This document shows, piece after piece, positions 20,970-33,299 of a DNA stretch of 64,000 nucleotides. Where the stretch lies: contig CAJNAR010000155.1 in assembly GCA_905220665.1 (NCBI GenBank), positions 372,001 through 436,000 of the forward strand. The letters are read 5' to 3'. This DNA is from Albugo candida. Its lineage: Eukaryota; Oomycota; Peronosporomycetes; Albuginales; Albuginaceae. Made by a program: the position numbers and the translations under genes. The number at the start of each line of letters is the position of its first letter. The stretch's first letter is position 1. The notes beneath the pieces are model-generated. The model worked only from the letters and a program-made list of their open reading frames with translations, was not told the DNA's origin and made no database searches.

Positions 20970-22440
20970 GCGAAAAGAATGTCAAGTATCGAGCCAGCTT
21001 TGGCGAAACTTTCGGATGATGCAGAAACCATTGCATTCCGTGTTGTCTGTGTAGATGTCAAATTCACGACCATAAAGATAATGACGCAACTTTTCCAATG
21101 CAAGCTTGATTGCAAAAAGTTCCTATTAATATGTCGGCCAATTAATCTCATGAATCCCCAGCTTCTTGGAAAAGAATGCAATGGGATGATCGCAACCAGA
21201 ATGAAGCAAAGAATGAACACCACCAACACAATAGCCAGAGGTGTCTGTTGTCACAATGAATCTTTTGCCATGATCTGGTAATTTCAACACAGGTCCGTCT
21301 TGAAGAGCGGTCTTGTGTTACATAAACGCATGAGTCTGGACATCCTTCCATTCCCAAACATGTTCTTTCTTGACTTGAGGGCCAAGTGGTAACGCAAGAG
21401 TTGCGTAGTCACAAATTAACCGACGATAGTAGCCAGCCAAACCCAAGAAACTAAATAGTTGTTTCTGATTTGTAAGAGTCGGCCACTTCGCAATAGCTTC
21501 TGTCTTCCGAGAATCTAGTGTAAGTCCCCTAGCCGAAATTGTACGACCAAGAAACTTCACTTTTGACTGGCCAACATGACATTTGGACTGATGACAGAAT
21601 AACTTCTCACGCCGAAGAAATCCAAACCGACTTCGAAGATGATCAACGTGTTCGTCCAAACTAATGGAAAACACAATTATGTCATCTAGATAAACAACAA
21701 TGAATCTGTATTTCGCAAAAACGTTTCGCATGAGACGAAAACAAACACCCGGTATACCATCCAGTCCCATAGGAGCCACACACCCCTGATAAGTTTCCGC
21801 ATGTGTGCGAAAGGCGGTATACTTGCGGCTTTTGAACGCGAGCCGCAATGATGATAGCCTTGGGCCAGATCCAGAACTGAAAAGATGACAATACCACACA
21901 TCTGATCAAAAAGCTCGTCGATGCGAGGAAGTGGTATCTTCGGAATCATCGTATTCTAATTGACGTAACGGTAATTAATGATCCATCGAAGAGGTAGATG
22001 TGCGTTATCAGAGCGTACGCATTCGGATGGTGATATGTTTTCCCAGTAATAGGGTCCTTTTTAGGTACACCAAATATATTCAAAGCCCATGGAGAGTCTG
22101 AATTTAGATCCAGCATTTCTTGAGATTTTCCGCAACGAACATGTCAAGTGCATCTTGTTCGACCTTGAATAGGCGAAATGGAGCACGGTTGCTAGGTATA
22201 TCATCTGGTTTCAAAATGAGATCAAAGTCAGCACGACGTGAAGGTGGAAGTTCATCAGGAAGTGTATCTGGAAAGAAAATTTTAAACTCCTCCAGAAGCG
22301 GAGAAATCGATCGAGGTACCGTATCATCCTCCGTCATTAAAACGCAGATGATGACGCGACATACTTCATCGTAATCCTGATTCTTGATTTTGCGTTTGAA
22401 GTCCACTGCAGCAATTCTCCACGTCAATTTAGCTACTTGT
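20970..22440 (-). pseudogene. Gypsy reverse transcriptase and RNase H
   Basis: 22104-22427 holds the RT entry (LPDELPPSRRADFDLILKP). 21686-21949 continues with LPRIDELFDQ and SVLDLAQGYHH (first catalytic Asp), and 21318-21899 with GCVAPMGLDGIPGVCF, FIVVYLDDIIVFS (YLDD box), VKFLGRTISARGL and FLGLAGYYRRLI. From about 21290 to 21000 RNase H follows (VTTDTSGYCVGGV, HPIAFFSKKLG, FAIKLALEKLRHYL, FDIYTDN), with a double stop near 21130. Most motifs survive but at least four frame breaks are present. Confidence 0.8.
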
Positions 22441-23880
22441 ATTCATAATATTGCGTCTCGAAAAGAAGCGCTGATGCGGAAATGAAATTGCATGCGAATG
22501 CCAATAGAGTTGTGGTTGGAATTTGGTAAATCACGGTTTGACCAAGATGACATCATGAGCAGAGCCCAACGGCCATTCCATGATTTGTAAATTGCGAAAT
22601 TCAGGCCGAACAAATATGATAGTTGCAACACCCTTTTTAGTGGAGCGAGCCTTAGTAGAAATTCCGTCAAAGTTGTGACTTGGGATATACCAGATTGTGT
22701 CATTTTCTTCACCAAGAAGAGACGAACGACTTACAGATTGCACCGCAATCAAACATAATAGGGACAGGTGTTCCATTAAAAGTTAATTGTTTACGAACAA
22801 GTTCATTCTCTGGATGCACCGGATCCATAGTCGACGTCGAAACCTCTTCCACTTTGACAATTTCCACTTCATTTCCGGAACTTGTAATAGAAGGTAATGA
22901 GTAAGTCGATTTTGAAGACGTGGAAGCATCGAAGCTTGCAGCTGATCGTTCATGTTGAGTACCTTAAGATTGCTTCTCTTCATTCTTAAGCTTGTAACAT
23001 TGCTCGATGACATGACCCGTTTTCTTACAGTAGCGAAATTTCTTCGACGAAGAAGGTGATGGTGAGGAGCGACGATATTTCGCATATCCTGAGCCAATAT
23101 CCATTGGTTCTGAAGTATTCTCTTGCGTGCGCGGTGATGCACGTGATTGATGATAATCATGATGATAAGGGTTTGCACGTGATCGGTCTTGCGAGTATAC
23201 TGTTGGACGGTAGTTCGTCCCGCGGACACGATGATATCGATCATACTCCAGCGCAATCTGCATAGCTTGTGAAACTGTGACACACCGGTGGCATCGTACT
23301 TCTTCATGTGGGGGACTTACTAGTCCTCGTGTAAAGTATGTAATCTTATCCAACTAGCTCATGTACATAACTTGCATTATAGACTCACCGAAACGAGAAA
23401 TATAGACTTCCACGTTCGGAATGCTCTTCTATTGCGTACAATTTATCACGCAAGCGTTCTTGTAGAGCAGGGGTAGAAATTCATCATTTACTTAAACGAT
23501 CAGGTCTTGTATGTATTTGATACATGGCTTGTTCAACTTGTACCAAGCTGCGGTATTCTATTTGAAATTGGCGGTCGTGATTGTCCAAATTCAAGCACTT
23601 TGACTGACATCGCGCCAGTCAATTATCCTTTCTTCAAAGTACTAAGCCAGTTGCTCAAAGTACAGATCGACGGATGCTCCCATTTTTCCATGAAATTGAG
23701 GCAAGCTAATCCCTTCAACATTTATTTCACTCTTGGTCATGGCTTCAAGCAATTGCTGTTGTTTTTCGACCAATTCGATCAATGCTTTCGTGATGGCGTC
23801 GGGGGACCATCCTTGGGGATTTAATGATGTCATGATAACCCAACAAAAAAAAAGACCCACCAAATAGATCCGGAACAAAC
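22440..23880 (-). pseudogene. Gypsy gag and protease
   Basis: The gag start region (23642-23878) reads SLNPQGWSPDAITKALIELV, a coiled stretch, then ISLPQFHGK. The C-terminal gag part (22964-23353) is rich in R, Y, H and S and ends FRYCKKTGHVIEQCYK, a zinc knuckle in which the first Cys is replaced by Phe. About 22790-22740 a further frame reads LTFNGTPVPIMFDCGA, the aspartic protease box with Ser changed to Cys (DSGA to DCGA). Changes of frame near 22960 and 23400-23640 disable it. Confidence 0.7.
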
Positions 23881-23994
23881 GACAAATACTCTTCGAGCGG
23901 CTTTCCCAAATTCGTGACGCTAAACAGCGCGTAAGAAAAACTCCTTCCGGACGACCATCGGCTTTGAGTTATGGGACCAACAAGTGCTACCAAT

Positions 23995-24125
23995 TGTAAG
24001 GCCGGCAGGAGGAAGCAGAGGAAAATATTTTTTATTTGATAGAAAATGGAAAGTGAGATTTTTGATTAGAGAATACTGGTTCACCTACCTGATTGGCTAA
24101 TCCAGTTCTCCTACTATATAGAACT
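23995..24125 (-). repeat. Gypsy right LTR, outer fragment
   Basis: Starts TGTAAGGCCGGCAGGAGGAA and matches 14125-14174 plus 19103-19190. It ends at GAACT (24121-24125), the left target duplication of Copia 2. The 35-bp remainder of the LTR is at 28880-28914. Confidence 0.8.
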
Positions 24126-24454
24126 TGTTAAAAGCAACCTGTAGTCGACCGACTTACTGAGACAATCAATGGATTTGATCCTGGAGCGGACATAAGTCAG
24201 TGACTGAAATGGCATAGAATCGGATAATCTAGTGAAGACTAAGTGAAAAGAACATACAAGCAGGTTGAAACAAAAACATATACCCACTTCGGCCTTTGTC
24301 ACCATTCACGCTAGCAGCTTCTTTTCCTCCCGTGTTTGACACGTTATGAACCCAAATCCAATGGATGAGCCCAAGCGCCAAGCACGCCCCACGCCGTCGA
24401 CGACGGAGCTAGTACAAGCTCCAGCGCGGATGAGGCTGTGGTAAGGCTGCTGGA

Positions 24455-25620
24455 ATGATGACGGAAATGAAAGTAGGTATCGGAGCTCGCCTTAACAGGC
24501 TAGAAGCTCGACAACTTGGGATTGACGAAGATTCAGTTGCGTCTGCCTGTAGAAGCACCTACCGCACTTACGCGAAGGCGCGCACGGGACACGGACGCAG
24601 CATGGCCATGGCCTCATTTGAAGAAAAAGCCACGCCGAGTCTGGCGCAACAAAATGCAGCAGGATTCAGGCAAGAAAGAGCAGTTGGGGCAAACGAGGGG
24701 ATAGGTATTCACCCACAGAATCCTCACGAAGCTGCATACAGACGCCCAGAAGCTCGTACATACTTTGCGACGATGAGGGTGCTGCGAATCAGAGACGTAA
24801 AGCTCGCGATTGAGGAATTTGAAGGAAAGGAGGTGTATCCTGGAATTGGAGCTGAATTCGGTCCTTGGGGAAAGCGATTTCTTCGTCAAGTTCGTATCGC
24901 GAAAGAACTAAGTAAGTGCTTGTGGACTGAAGACATTTAGCTGGACGTCCTGGTAAGATATTTGATCGGCAAAGCTGGTCAGCACTTTCACAGCCAAGTG
25001 GATACCTGGTACTCCGAAAACCGCTCACGTGTGGTATGCAATGGACAAAATTGAACTTTGAAGCTTGGCCCCAGGATATCAAGGACTCAGGCATTCAAGC
25101 TCTTCACGTCGAAGAAGAAAGATTCGGTGTCATGGAATGATCACATGATGTACATGATAGCAGTGAGGGATGCTGTCGGTGGAACACCAGATCAGGTGCT
25201 TGAGAACATTGCTAAGTACGCCTATTCTCCAAGCACGTTTCAAGGAGTTCTACTCGCGCGACTAAATTCGCAACGTGATGACTTTCTGAGACAGGTGAAG
25301 GAATTGGTGCAATTCGCTCAGATGAACGATCCTACGCCTAGCTTTGAATGTAAGCCAATGTTGGCTGTTTTCAAAGCTAAGAATGCTAGCGGGCGAAGAC
25401 GTAAATCTTCGCGCGAAAGCAAAAACCTGGTGCTTGTCTTCAATGCGGAAACGAAGGACACGACAAGCATGACTGTCCAAGCGACAAGAAGAAGATTTTT
25501 GCGCTGGGCGTTGCTGATGGGGTTGACATCACGTCCCAATGGATTCTTGACACCGGGTCGAGTCGTCATTTGGTGACAACAGAAGCGCAGCTGCTTGATC
25601 CAGTAGAGTATGATGAAGAA
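24455..25620 (+). pseudogene. Copia 2 gag, zinc knuckle and protease
   Basis: 24455-24940 and 25058-25576 carry a gag-like body (KKDSVSWNDHMMYMIAVRDA, LARLNSQRDDFLRQVKELV). In another frame at about 25430-25476 the zinc knuckle is intact: ACLQCGNEGHDKHDCP (C-x2-C-x4-H-x4-C). At about 25540-25580 it reads QWILDTGSSRHLV, an intact Copia protease box with the DTG triad. The frame change between the body and the knuckle shows a frameshift near 25380-25430. Confidence 0.75.
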
Positions 25621-25979
25621 TGCTTGAGAACGAGCGGTGAGAACATGCGAAACAAATGAACGGAAGTGCGACATTTAAGGCTTGCGTTGACGGTGATGTT
25701 TGTCAAGTAACTTTGCGTGAAGTATACTACGCAGAGAGCTCCCCGTGGAATATCATTTCATATGGAAAGATTGAGGAGCTAGGATACGAGCACTGATATG
25801 ATGGACCAAAACGTTACGTTGGCCGTCGAAGTAACGTGTGTAAAGTGCTCGATGTGCACAAGGATGCAAGAAACGTATTGGTTGCAAAAGTCGTCAATGC
25901 CGAGGCGAAGGATAATATTGATTATGTGATTATGGCGCTCTGTGAAGCAGTAATTCTCCGTATAGCGATGTGCAGTCTG

Positions 25980-26650
25980 GCAGTCTATTGGATTTTTATC
26001 TACGTTTTGGCCATCTTTCTTACGACACAATTGAGAGCATGGCACGTGACCCTGACAGTGAAATGTCTTCCGCATAAGGAAAGGCCGACCTGCGGGACAT
26101 GTGCTGACGGCAAACAACGACGAGAAAATCAATCGCGGAAAGAAACAGGACGGAAGGCGCCTATTAAACAAGTTGGTGGTGTTATTATTAGCGGCATCAA
26201 TGGGCCGATCACTTCAGCCGACAGACTTGGAAACCGGTATATGATTAATTTTGTTGACCACAGAAGTTATTACTGTCGCGTATTCCTCCCCCGTACCAAG
26301 GACAAGACGTCCAAGCAGTTCGAGCACTTTCTCGTCTATTTTGAGAAGCGTTTCAATTGCAGAATACATTGCCTTCAAACAGATGGAGGAAGTTAATACA
26401 AACATGTGAATCCGTTTTGCAAGAGCAAAGCTGTACGTCATCAAAATTTGGAAGCTGACAATCAAGCGTCAAACGGAAAAGCAGAATGTATGCACCAGAC
26501 AAGTATAAACACGGTGCGGTATGGATTGCCACTAAGTTTTTGGGGAGACGCAGCAGAATATGCGGCTTATATCCTGAACCGCAGCCCTTCCCAAGGAAGT
26601 ATGGGTCGCGCTTCTATTATTGAAGTGTTGACGAAAGACCTAGACTGAAT
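25980..26650 (+). pseudogene. Copia 2 GAG-pre-integrase and integrase
   Basis: About 26000 reads RFGHLSYDTIESMARDPDSE, the pre-integrase domain. 25836-26396 includes GGVIISGINGPITSADRLG, YMINFVDHRSYYCRVFLP (first Asp) and CRIHCLQTDGGS (second Asp), then a TAA. 26406-26648 continues NQASNGKAECMHQTSINTV with the catalytic Glu, then LPLSFWGDAAEYAAYILNRS. The catalytic residues survive; a stop at 26395 and small shifts do not allow a full enzyme. Confidence 0.78.
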
Positions 26651-27239
26651 GACATTGCCATCTTAAACTCGCCGTGTACTGCTATTCGTACGCCGAAGCA
26701 CAAGGCAATTTATAGAAGCGGGGTGAAAGGAATCATTATCGGTAAGAACGACGAAGTTAAGGGATACCGCGCCTTTTTAGTAAGGACCGGGTGGTACGTA
26801 CCACCCGACACGTCCAGAATTTCCAGACACTAAGCGAGGAGTCTAATGAGAGGCTCATGCGAGAACTTGATGATGAATTTGAGACCAAGACTGGCGAACA
26901 GAAGACCTCGAGTACATGAAATGATGTTGGACATCGGGAGTCCCAAGCCAAAAGACAGAAGCGAAAAACGCGCGGTAAGCGTGGAGGCCAAGCAAAACGT
27001 CTAAGCCAAAATGTTGCTGACAGCACGGATGTGAATAGTCCTGGCTTGGGTATGGTATCATGATACGGAGTAAACCCACCTCGCGAGATTATTGACGGGG
27101 TGTATCATGAAGATCCTACTAGTTGTAAAGCTGCCATGAAATGTGATAAAAACGCGTCGAATGGGAGGGTGCGGCACAGGTTGATATTTATTCGCCAGTT
27201 GCGAACGACACATGGGAAGCAGTAACCCGCACCGATGAA

Positions 27240-27740
27240 ATGCGGCCGCTTCACACGAAGTGGGTGTTCAAGGCGAAGAAAAATTCGAGCGGAAACGTCG
27301 AGCGTTACAAGGCACGAATGGTGGCGTGTGGAAGCGAACAGTTTCTTGAGGAAAATTACACGCTGACATTTGTCGCGTTCATGGAAATGACGACAAGCAA
27401 GGAAATCCTAGCATTGTCACAAATATGGGGTGTGCCAGCGCGACACGGGGATGTGCCAAATGCATATGTCAAGGCGTTCACGGATCCGCAAATTGACATT
27501 CATTTGTCGTCATTGCGGAACAAGTGGAGCTTCAGCGGCTTGGAATGCAGTATTCAAGGCAAGTAGTTCTACGACATCAGCGCAATCTGTATGGCCTGGA
27601 ACAAGATGGCCGACTTCGGTCAAGGCTACTTGAGAAGGAGTTGCTGCGAGCAGGTTTCGTGCAATGCATGGCAGACACTTGTCTCTATTATAAAATCGAC
27701 AGCGGTGGTCAATTTGTTTTTGGAGCGTAGGTGGATGATT
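27240..27740 (+). pseudogene. Copia 2 reverse transcriptase
   Basis: 27240-27566 reads LHTKWVFKAKKNSSGNVERY, KARMVACGSEQFLEEN and VPARHGDVPNAYVKA, the Copia RT start (D-V-P-N-A-Y-V catalytic segment). 27524-27730 reads RNLYGLEQDGRLRSRLLEKE and ADTCLYYKIDSGGQFVFGA, just before the YVDD box, where a TAG follows. There is a shift at about 27530. Confidence 0.75.
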
Positions 27741-28091
27741 TACTGGCGACAGGGACAACGCAGGAACCCCAGATAAACGACCTAGGATCGTGCTTAAACT
27801 TCTAGGCGTGCAAATTTCTCATTCGGCTGAGAATGATTATGAAATCGATCAAGAAGCGTCTATTGATTAGATGTAAATTAAGTTTGGTCGGCAGGATGCT
27901 AATCCTATGGCTACAACGATTAGACTGGACTATGAAAGCGATGTGCGCGACGTGGACTCACTTCTTCCCAAGGAGAGTACAGATGGAGCCGCATCGGTGC
28001 AGAGCGCCAGTCCATTGTTGGGTCCTTATTGTGGCTAGCACGCTAATCACGCCCTTATATCGCCTATGCAGTCCACCAAGCAGCCCGCCTA

Positions 28092-28690
28092 GTGCATGGT
28101 CCAACATTCAGAGACTGGCAGCTGGCCAAGCGAATCACAAGGTACCTAAAAAGAACTAATAATGTTAAAATACGGCTCAAGAATAAACAAGATGCCAACA
28201 ATTCTGTCGTGGAACTTACCAGCAAAAGAGATGAGTATTTTTCCTGCGATAAGGACAGCCGTAATCGGTCAGCGGCGGGATATTTTGTTTGAACGGCATG
28301 ATTGTGGGCTGGACGTGTCGTGAATAGGCGGCCGTCTCTGTGTCTACCATGGAAGCAGGGTTTGCGTCAGCCTCATACGCTGAACTAGAATTTTTGGGAC
28401 TGTGTGAACTACTTACCGAATTGGAGTTCAAGGTAGCGTTGCCGATGATGATGGAAACGGACAATCAAGCGGCACTCCGGCCGCTGGAAAATCCAGAGAG
28501 TTCGACACGCGCAAAGCAAATTGATATTAAACTCAAGTGCATCTAGGACTATTCCAAGAAAGCGATTGTGAAGCCCACCCACGTACCGACGAAGGCGATG
28601 GCAGATGACATGTTAATGAAAGCATTCAGCGCTACCCGGCTGCGATTGTTGATGACGCTGTGCTCGCTGGATCTTGGCAAGTTAAGCAAC
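28092..28690 (+). pseudogene. Copia 2 RNase H
   Basis: 28092-28292 gives HGPTFRDWQLAKRITRYLKR, the Copia connection. 28340-28546 gives STMEAGFASASYAELEFLGL, METDNQAALRPLENP and AKQIDIKLKCI, the RNase H core (E, DN.aA, kyIDik). A closing part before the LTR contains ADDMLMKAFSA, a changed D.lTKal. Several stops break it. Confidence 0.75.
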
Positions 28691-28914
28691 TAAAGTGGAG
28701 AATGTCAGACGGGTGCCCGACGCCGTGAAGGAGTAGTGTTGGAAAGAAACGTGTAGTCGACCGACTTACTGAGACAATCGATGGATATGCTCTCAGCGCG
28801 GACATACGTCAGGGACAGAAACGGCACATAACCTTTGCCACGACCCACGATAGCAGCTTCTTTTCCTCTCAATTTGACAGAACGATGTATGCACGTAGAA
28901 TGAAGGTTGTTACA

Positions 28915-29960
28915 ATAGCGCTCCCGCAGACAATGAGACTGAATTTTGATACTGAGTGAATGTGTTATGTCACGTGGATTTCAAAGTCAGGCTCGGCATA
29001 GAGCACATTTTTTTTATCTCGGCTGTGTTCTGTGATAAGAAAAGAATGAAGTTTTGCCTCCCGGTAGTCGTAAGCCAAGAATCGATGTTATTGACTTTAC
29101 CCCGCCGATAGTATTAGCATGCTTGATCGACCTGGCATTTTCATTTGCTCAATCACAACATGATAATAATCTACTGGGAGGATGCATTTTACAGAAGTTT
29201 TATCCAAATTGTCATTTATAAAGCAGTACGGATGTACTTTAATATCGGCTGCAATGCAAATATTTTCTCGCATAACATTATAGCCTTTCTACAGAATGTG
29301 CTGAACAATTCTGTACCATAGCCAAGATGAGTAGTATCAATTGTCAAGATTGTATAAAAGTGTTCAATCCTTTAGATGCATCATAGCGTAACATTGAAAA
29401 TTGATACTACTCTCTAAGCTTTGATCTAACAATGTACTTCTAATTCCCAATTTTGATGATATGTAAAATTTGCTAATGAATTGAGAGCTTTACCTCATTA
29501 CCAATAATGAAAAGAAAGTACAATGCAGAAAGAGACAGGAACTAACGCTCCGAATAATAAACACTTTCCAGAAATTAATCTTTCTGTTTAATGCACCAAA
29601 GTTATGAGCTCAGGCTAAAACGTCCGGCGAACGCGATCGTGAAGTAGGGCAAGTATGTAAAGTATTAGTCAAGCACATGAAGGAAGCCGACGGAGGGACA
29701 GATACTGGCTCATACCAATAAAGCCTAAGAACAAATTGAAAACATCCTGCTGCCGAGATATGGAAAGTCAATGACATGAAGGCACTTGAAATCATCGCGT
29801 TTCTAATCATTTGAAGAATTCAGTCAATGATACGAGGCATGAACATGTAGCTCAAGTATGGGTTTGTTTATAAAGTCTTTTCTCAGAAATAGCTTGCATC
29901 AAAGGACACAAAACCGCCGGAAACACCATGATTCATGAGGTGAAGTGTGGGTAATTTGAT
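28915..29960. other. Intergenic AT-rich stretch
   Basis: About 1 kb with no supported gene. It begins with the Gypsy target duplication ATAGC. A 66-residue minus frame at 29610-29810 has no recognisable domain and no intron-linked partner. Nothing else is seen. Confidence 0.6.
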
Positions 29961-30518
29961 GGGTGCCTTTGGTATCCACTGACCCTCTTGATAGTATTCA
30001 CTCATCCCCTCATTAATTGGCTACAATTTACTCAAATTGACGTTAGACGGAGATCAATATTTACTCACTTGTAATAAGTACTACCACTCAATTCACTCGA
30101 AAGGGTAAAAATTCAGATTCTCAGCTTTCTAGATCAATCAGCCAATCTCTTATATCGCGAATACTTACAGAAAGAAAATATTAAGGTTGTTATTTTTTGA
30201 TATTGAAAATAGATTTTTCTAATATCTAGAAAGTTGTGTTTCTAATTGCAGAATTTTTACGTCTTAGATAAAAGCCATTTTCAGTAATACATATTAAAGC
30301 AAATTCAATGGTGTTTGTGCTGAGTCTATATAGTTAACAAGGTGAGTTTACTTTATAGTGTGTTTGTCGAGTTGTAGTTGAAAGTGAGGCACCGCGCGTG
30401 ATGGGTGAGTGGTGTAGGTGAGTGATGAGTGATGATTACTGATGAATTTTAGCCAATGAACTAGGGGGTGAGGGAATTCTATCAGGAGGGAGGGTAAATA
30501 CTAATACTAACGGCCCCC
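29961..30518. mobile_element. Non-autonomous TIR element (MITE-like), 558 bp
   Basis: Its left end (GGGTGCCTTTGGTATCCACT) and the reverse complement of its right end (GGGGGCCGTTAGTATTAGTA) align for about 75 bp, sharing TGATAG, CTCA.CCCCT and ATTGGCTA. TTGAT lies directly outside both ends, a possible 5-bp duplication. There is no coding capacity. A 49-bp internal block (ACTCAAATTGAC...CACTTGTAATAAG) recurs in the element at 49304-49448 at about 85% identity by eye. Confidence 0.65.
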
Positions 30519-32850
30519 TTGATATCCCGACGGCTTTTCTTTCAAATTAGAACATGCCAGCAAAAATGTTACTCTCATAACTATTTTCTTCTTGAAAAAT
30601 ACATAAACTATTTTACATTCCTAACTAATTACATCCATACACACCCCAAATTGTTGCTCCAACAACTTCTTCCCAGATATATTTGTGATTGGCTAATACA
30701 CAGAAAGTTTCAACTGGGATATGCTAATACATATGACACTTTCGATCTGACACAAATTTCTATTTCTATACACTACCCGCAAGATTGCAATATGCTATTC
30801 TCACCAGTTCACCAAACCTACAACACATTTGAAGAGCTCTTCAAAGATGTAAAAGAGTTTGCATCCATTGAAGGCTATGCCTTGGCTATAAAGAGCTCTA
30901 CCAAACATCTGCGATACTACATGAAGTGCGACTTAGAAAGGACATATTGGATCACAAAAAAGTTCAGCTCTGCTGATACAAAGTAAAACAGATGAAACCT
31001 TACTCAGGAAAATCGACAGCGCCAAACTGCCACCAAGTTAATTGACTGCCCGTTTTTGCTCTACGCTACAATATATTAACGTGATTCAAAATGGAGATTA
31101 CTTGTGATAAATGGTCAACATAACCATGAAAAATCAAAGATATTGCTGGGCATCCAATAGCACCAAGACATACCATTGAAGCAAAAACTACAATTCAAAG
31201 GTGCTTTCAATCTGGAGCTAGATCCAGCGAGGCGAGAAAATCTCTTGAGCTGCAAGAGCATCAAACTGAGCTAGCATGAAGGACATTTACGATGAAAAGG
31301 TAAGGCATGAATTAGCCTCAGAAATTTATGTACTCAAGAATGCTATTGTTTGACTTCATTCTAATCCTTTCACTTTCCAGGGTAAGATGCGAAATCAGTC
31401 CCTCAATGGCAGACACAAATCGCAGCACTACTTGAGGAACTGAAGGAAGACAATACATCTCTTCAACCCAATGCAGCAAAGAAAACAATCGGACGGACCT
31501 TTTTTCGCCGATCCAAAGTCTATCAAATGGACACGACGCTTTCCTTCTGTTGTGTTGTTGGACAACACATACAAGACAAACAAGTATAAAATTCCCCTCA
31601 TCCATGCTGTTGGGTTTACTTGCCTTAATTCAGCATTATAATCATCCTTTACATTACTGCCGAGGGAGCATCAGGAGGACTACATATGGGCGCTACACCA
31701 GATCAAAAGTATCTATAACGGGGTATCCTCTCCGAAAGTCACAATCACAGATCGCGAGCTTGAGCTAGCAGGAGCTGCCCAGGAAGTATTCCCAACAAGC
31801 ACGCATCTCTTTTGTCGTTGGCATATTAAAAAAATGTGCTGGCAAACTGTAACGGCAAATTTGGTACTTCAATAGAATTTGATGACTTCATGAGTGATTG
31901 GTCACACTAAGTATGTTTTTCATGAAAAAACGCAGATTTCATTAATATCTAATTACAAGAATCATTCTTGCAGTTGCAGAACAGCATCCTAAAAATTTTA
32001 CCAGCTCGTGGGAAAAGATGAAAATAAAGTATGAATCAAATCTTGCTGTACTTGGAAGAGACATTGCTTGTGCACAAGGAACGACTTTTAACAGCATGGA
32101 CAAAGTTCTACCCTAACTTCGTGAATTTTAACACATCGGTAGTTGAAGGAGCACATACCACAATCAAAAGATGGTTTAACGTGTCAACAATAGATTTACG
32201 TAATGTAAGAGCCAAGTTAACTGATTGTCTATAGCGGCAAGTGAGGGAGCTTCGGACAGCAGTTGCAGCACAGAGAATTGAGTCTACCATGATCTGAATG
32301 ACACGATATATGATGATGTAGTGCGTAAGGTGTCTCCCTTTGCTCTCAGAAAAAAAGATGAAATCAAGGAGGGCTTGGCTGGCAATAAGGCAAGGACTTG
32401 CACGCATTCTTTCAAAGCAATTTACGGTATACCCTGCTGGCACTCCCTTTCCAAAAAATCGATAATGAAGAAACTCTCTTACCACCCGACATCGACCAAC
32501 AATGGCGCCTTCTCCAGAAATCGAGTCAGCAGTCTCAGAGGATGCTAAAGAAGATTCAGAGACTGGTATTGGAGGATTTCGGTAAATTGTGCAGCGACTT
32601 GAGACAACTTACCAAGGCTTGACCTCCAGTGAACAAAAGGAAAGTTAGGTTCAACTTATGCAGATGGCAACCCAGAGATCAATAGCACCAAATTCCCCTG
32701 TACTATATTCAAGCAGCGATGAAGACCAGCAGGATCAAAGTAGCCTATTCAGAATGAAGCTTCCAAAAAAACGAGACCTGTCAGCAATTTCAGCATCAGA
32801 CATAGGGAAAATGCAGGTGTGCTCATTACGGGAAAATAGACCATAAATAG
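30519..32850 (+). pseudogene. Decayed MULE/FAR1-type transposase
   Basis: In order on the plus strand: YNTFEELFKDVKEFASIEGY...LRYYMKCDLER (FAR1-like DNA-binding domain, 30820-30960); FPSVVLLDNTYKTNKYKIPL (first catalytic Asp, 31535-31600); WALHQIKSIYN and TDRELELAGAAQEVFP then HLFCRWHIKK (second Asp and C..WH, 31690-31835); FNTSVVEGAHTTIKRWF (Glu, 32130-32175); CTHSFKAIYGIPCWH (SWIM-like zinc motif, 32399-32445). Ends with a polar tail (32658-32846). Stops and frame changes occur between each block, and a GT...AG-like intron cannot explain them all. The relation to the preceding TIR element at 29961-30518 is unclear. Confidence 0.7.
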
Positions 32851-33289
32851 CGGTCTTGCCGAATTCGGGTTACAAGCTTAGATCCAGGACAAGCTTTAAT
32901 AGAAAACTAGATATTTTTCTTCACAGTTGTTTTTCATTATATATTTTATGTTCGGGTGTTAGTGTATGGTAACTTGTGCATCTTTACGACGCATTATAGC
33001 TCAACAAACTGGCAATGAATCGTCTATTGATTATGAGTGTTTAGCTCAGTTGTAGGTGTCTATATTACTAGAATTAGACTAAGTGACTTCTCTAGTTGCC
33101 TAGGCTATCATAAATAACACACATACATATAAAAAACATTTCGTGAAATACCTTTGAGAGATGATAATATGTCTTCTAGTTGATAATCTATCGCAGTAGC
33201 CTCAGCACCTTAATACGAGACTGTATCCAGCTTGTAAATGCTGTTAAGTTGTAAAAATGTTCCAAAAATATCGTGATTTGCAAATTGGT
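32851..33289. other. Spacer between MULE relic and LINE 3' end
   Basis: AT-rich sequence with no reading frame of note. The 3' end of the LINE, which runs on the minus strand, must lie near 33290 or within this stretch. I could not see a clear poly(T) tract or target duplication. Confidence 0.4.
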
Positions 33290-33299
33290 GTGCATCACA

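Larger units (their letters stand above)
24126..28879 (+). mobile_element. Ty1/Copia element 2, nested in Gypsy right LTR
   Basis: LTRs: 24126-24341 and 28737-28879, both starting TGTT, sharing TGTAGTCGACCGACTTACTG and GCAGCTTCTTTTCCTC, and ending TTTGACA. The left copy has about 70 bp that the right lacks. The flanks GAACT (24121-24125) and GAACG (28880-28884) are a 5-bp target duplication with one mismatch. Coding is on the plus strand in the order gag, protease, integrase, RT, RNase H, in many short frames. It is related to Copia 1: both have HLSYD, GGVI and PLSFWGDA blocks. Confidence 0.88.
14125..28914 (-). mobile_element. Ty3/Gypsy (chromovirus) element with Copia in both LTRs
   Basis: The element starts TGTAACGCCGACAGGAGG (14125) and its second LTR starts TGTAAGGCCGGCAGGAGG (23995). 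Both LTRs end in GGTTGTTACA (19216 and 28914), so the ends form the inverted repeat TGTAAC/GTTACA. It is flanked by ATACC (14120-14124) and ATAGC (28915-28919), a 5-bp target duplication with one mismatch. Each LTR would be only about 170 bp, but each is split: the left by a Copia element at 14175-19102, the right by another at 24126-28879. Coding runs on the minus strand: gag about 22960-23880, protease about 22760, RT 21318-22427, RNase H about 21000-21300, integrase 19655-20700, chromodomain 19212-19406. Stops and frameshifts interrupt every domain, so it is dead. Confidence 0.85.
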
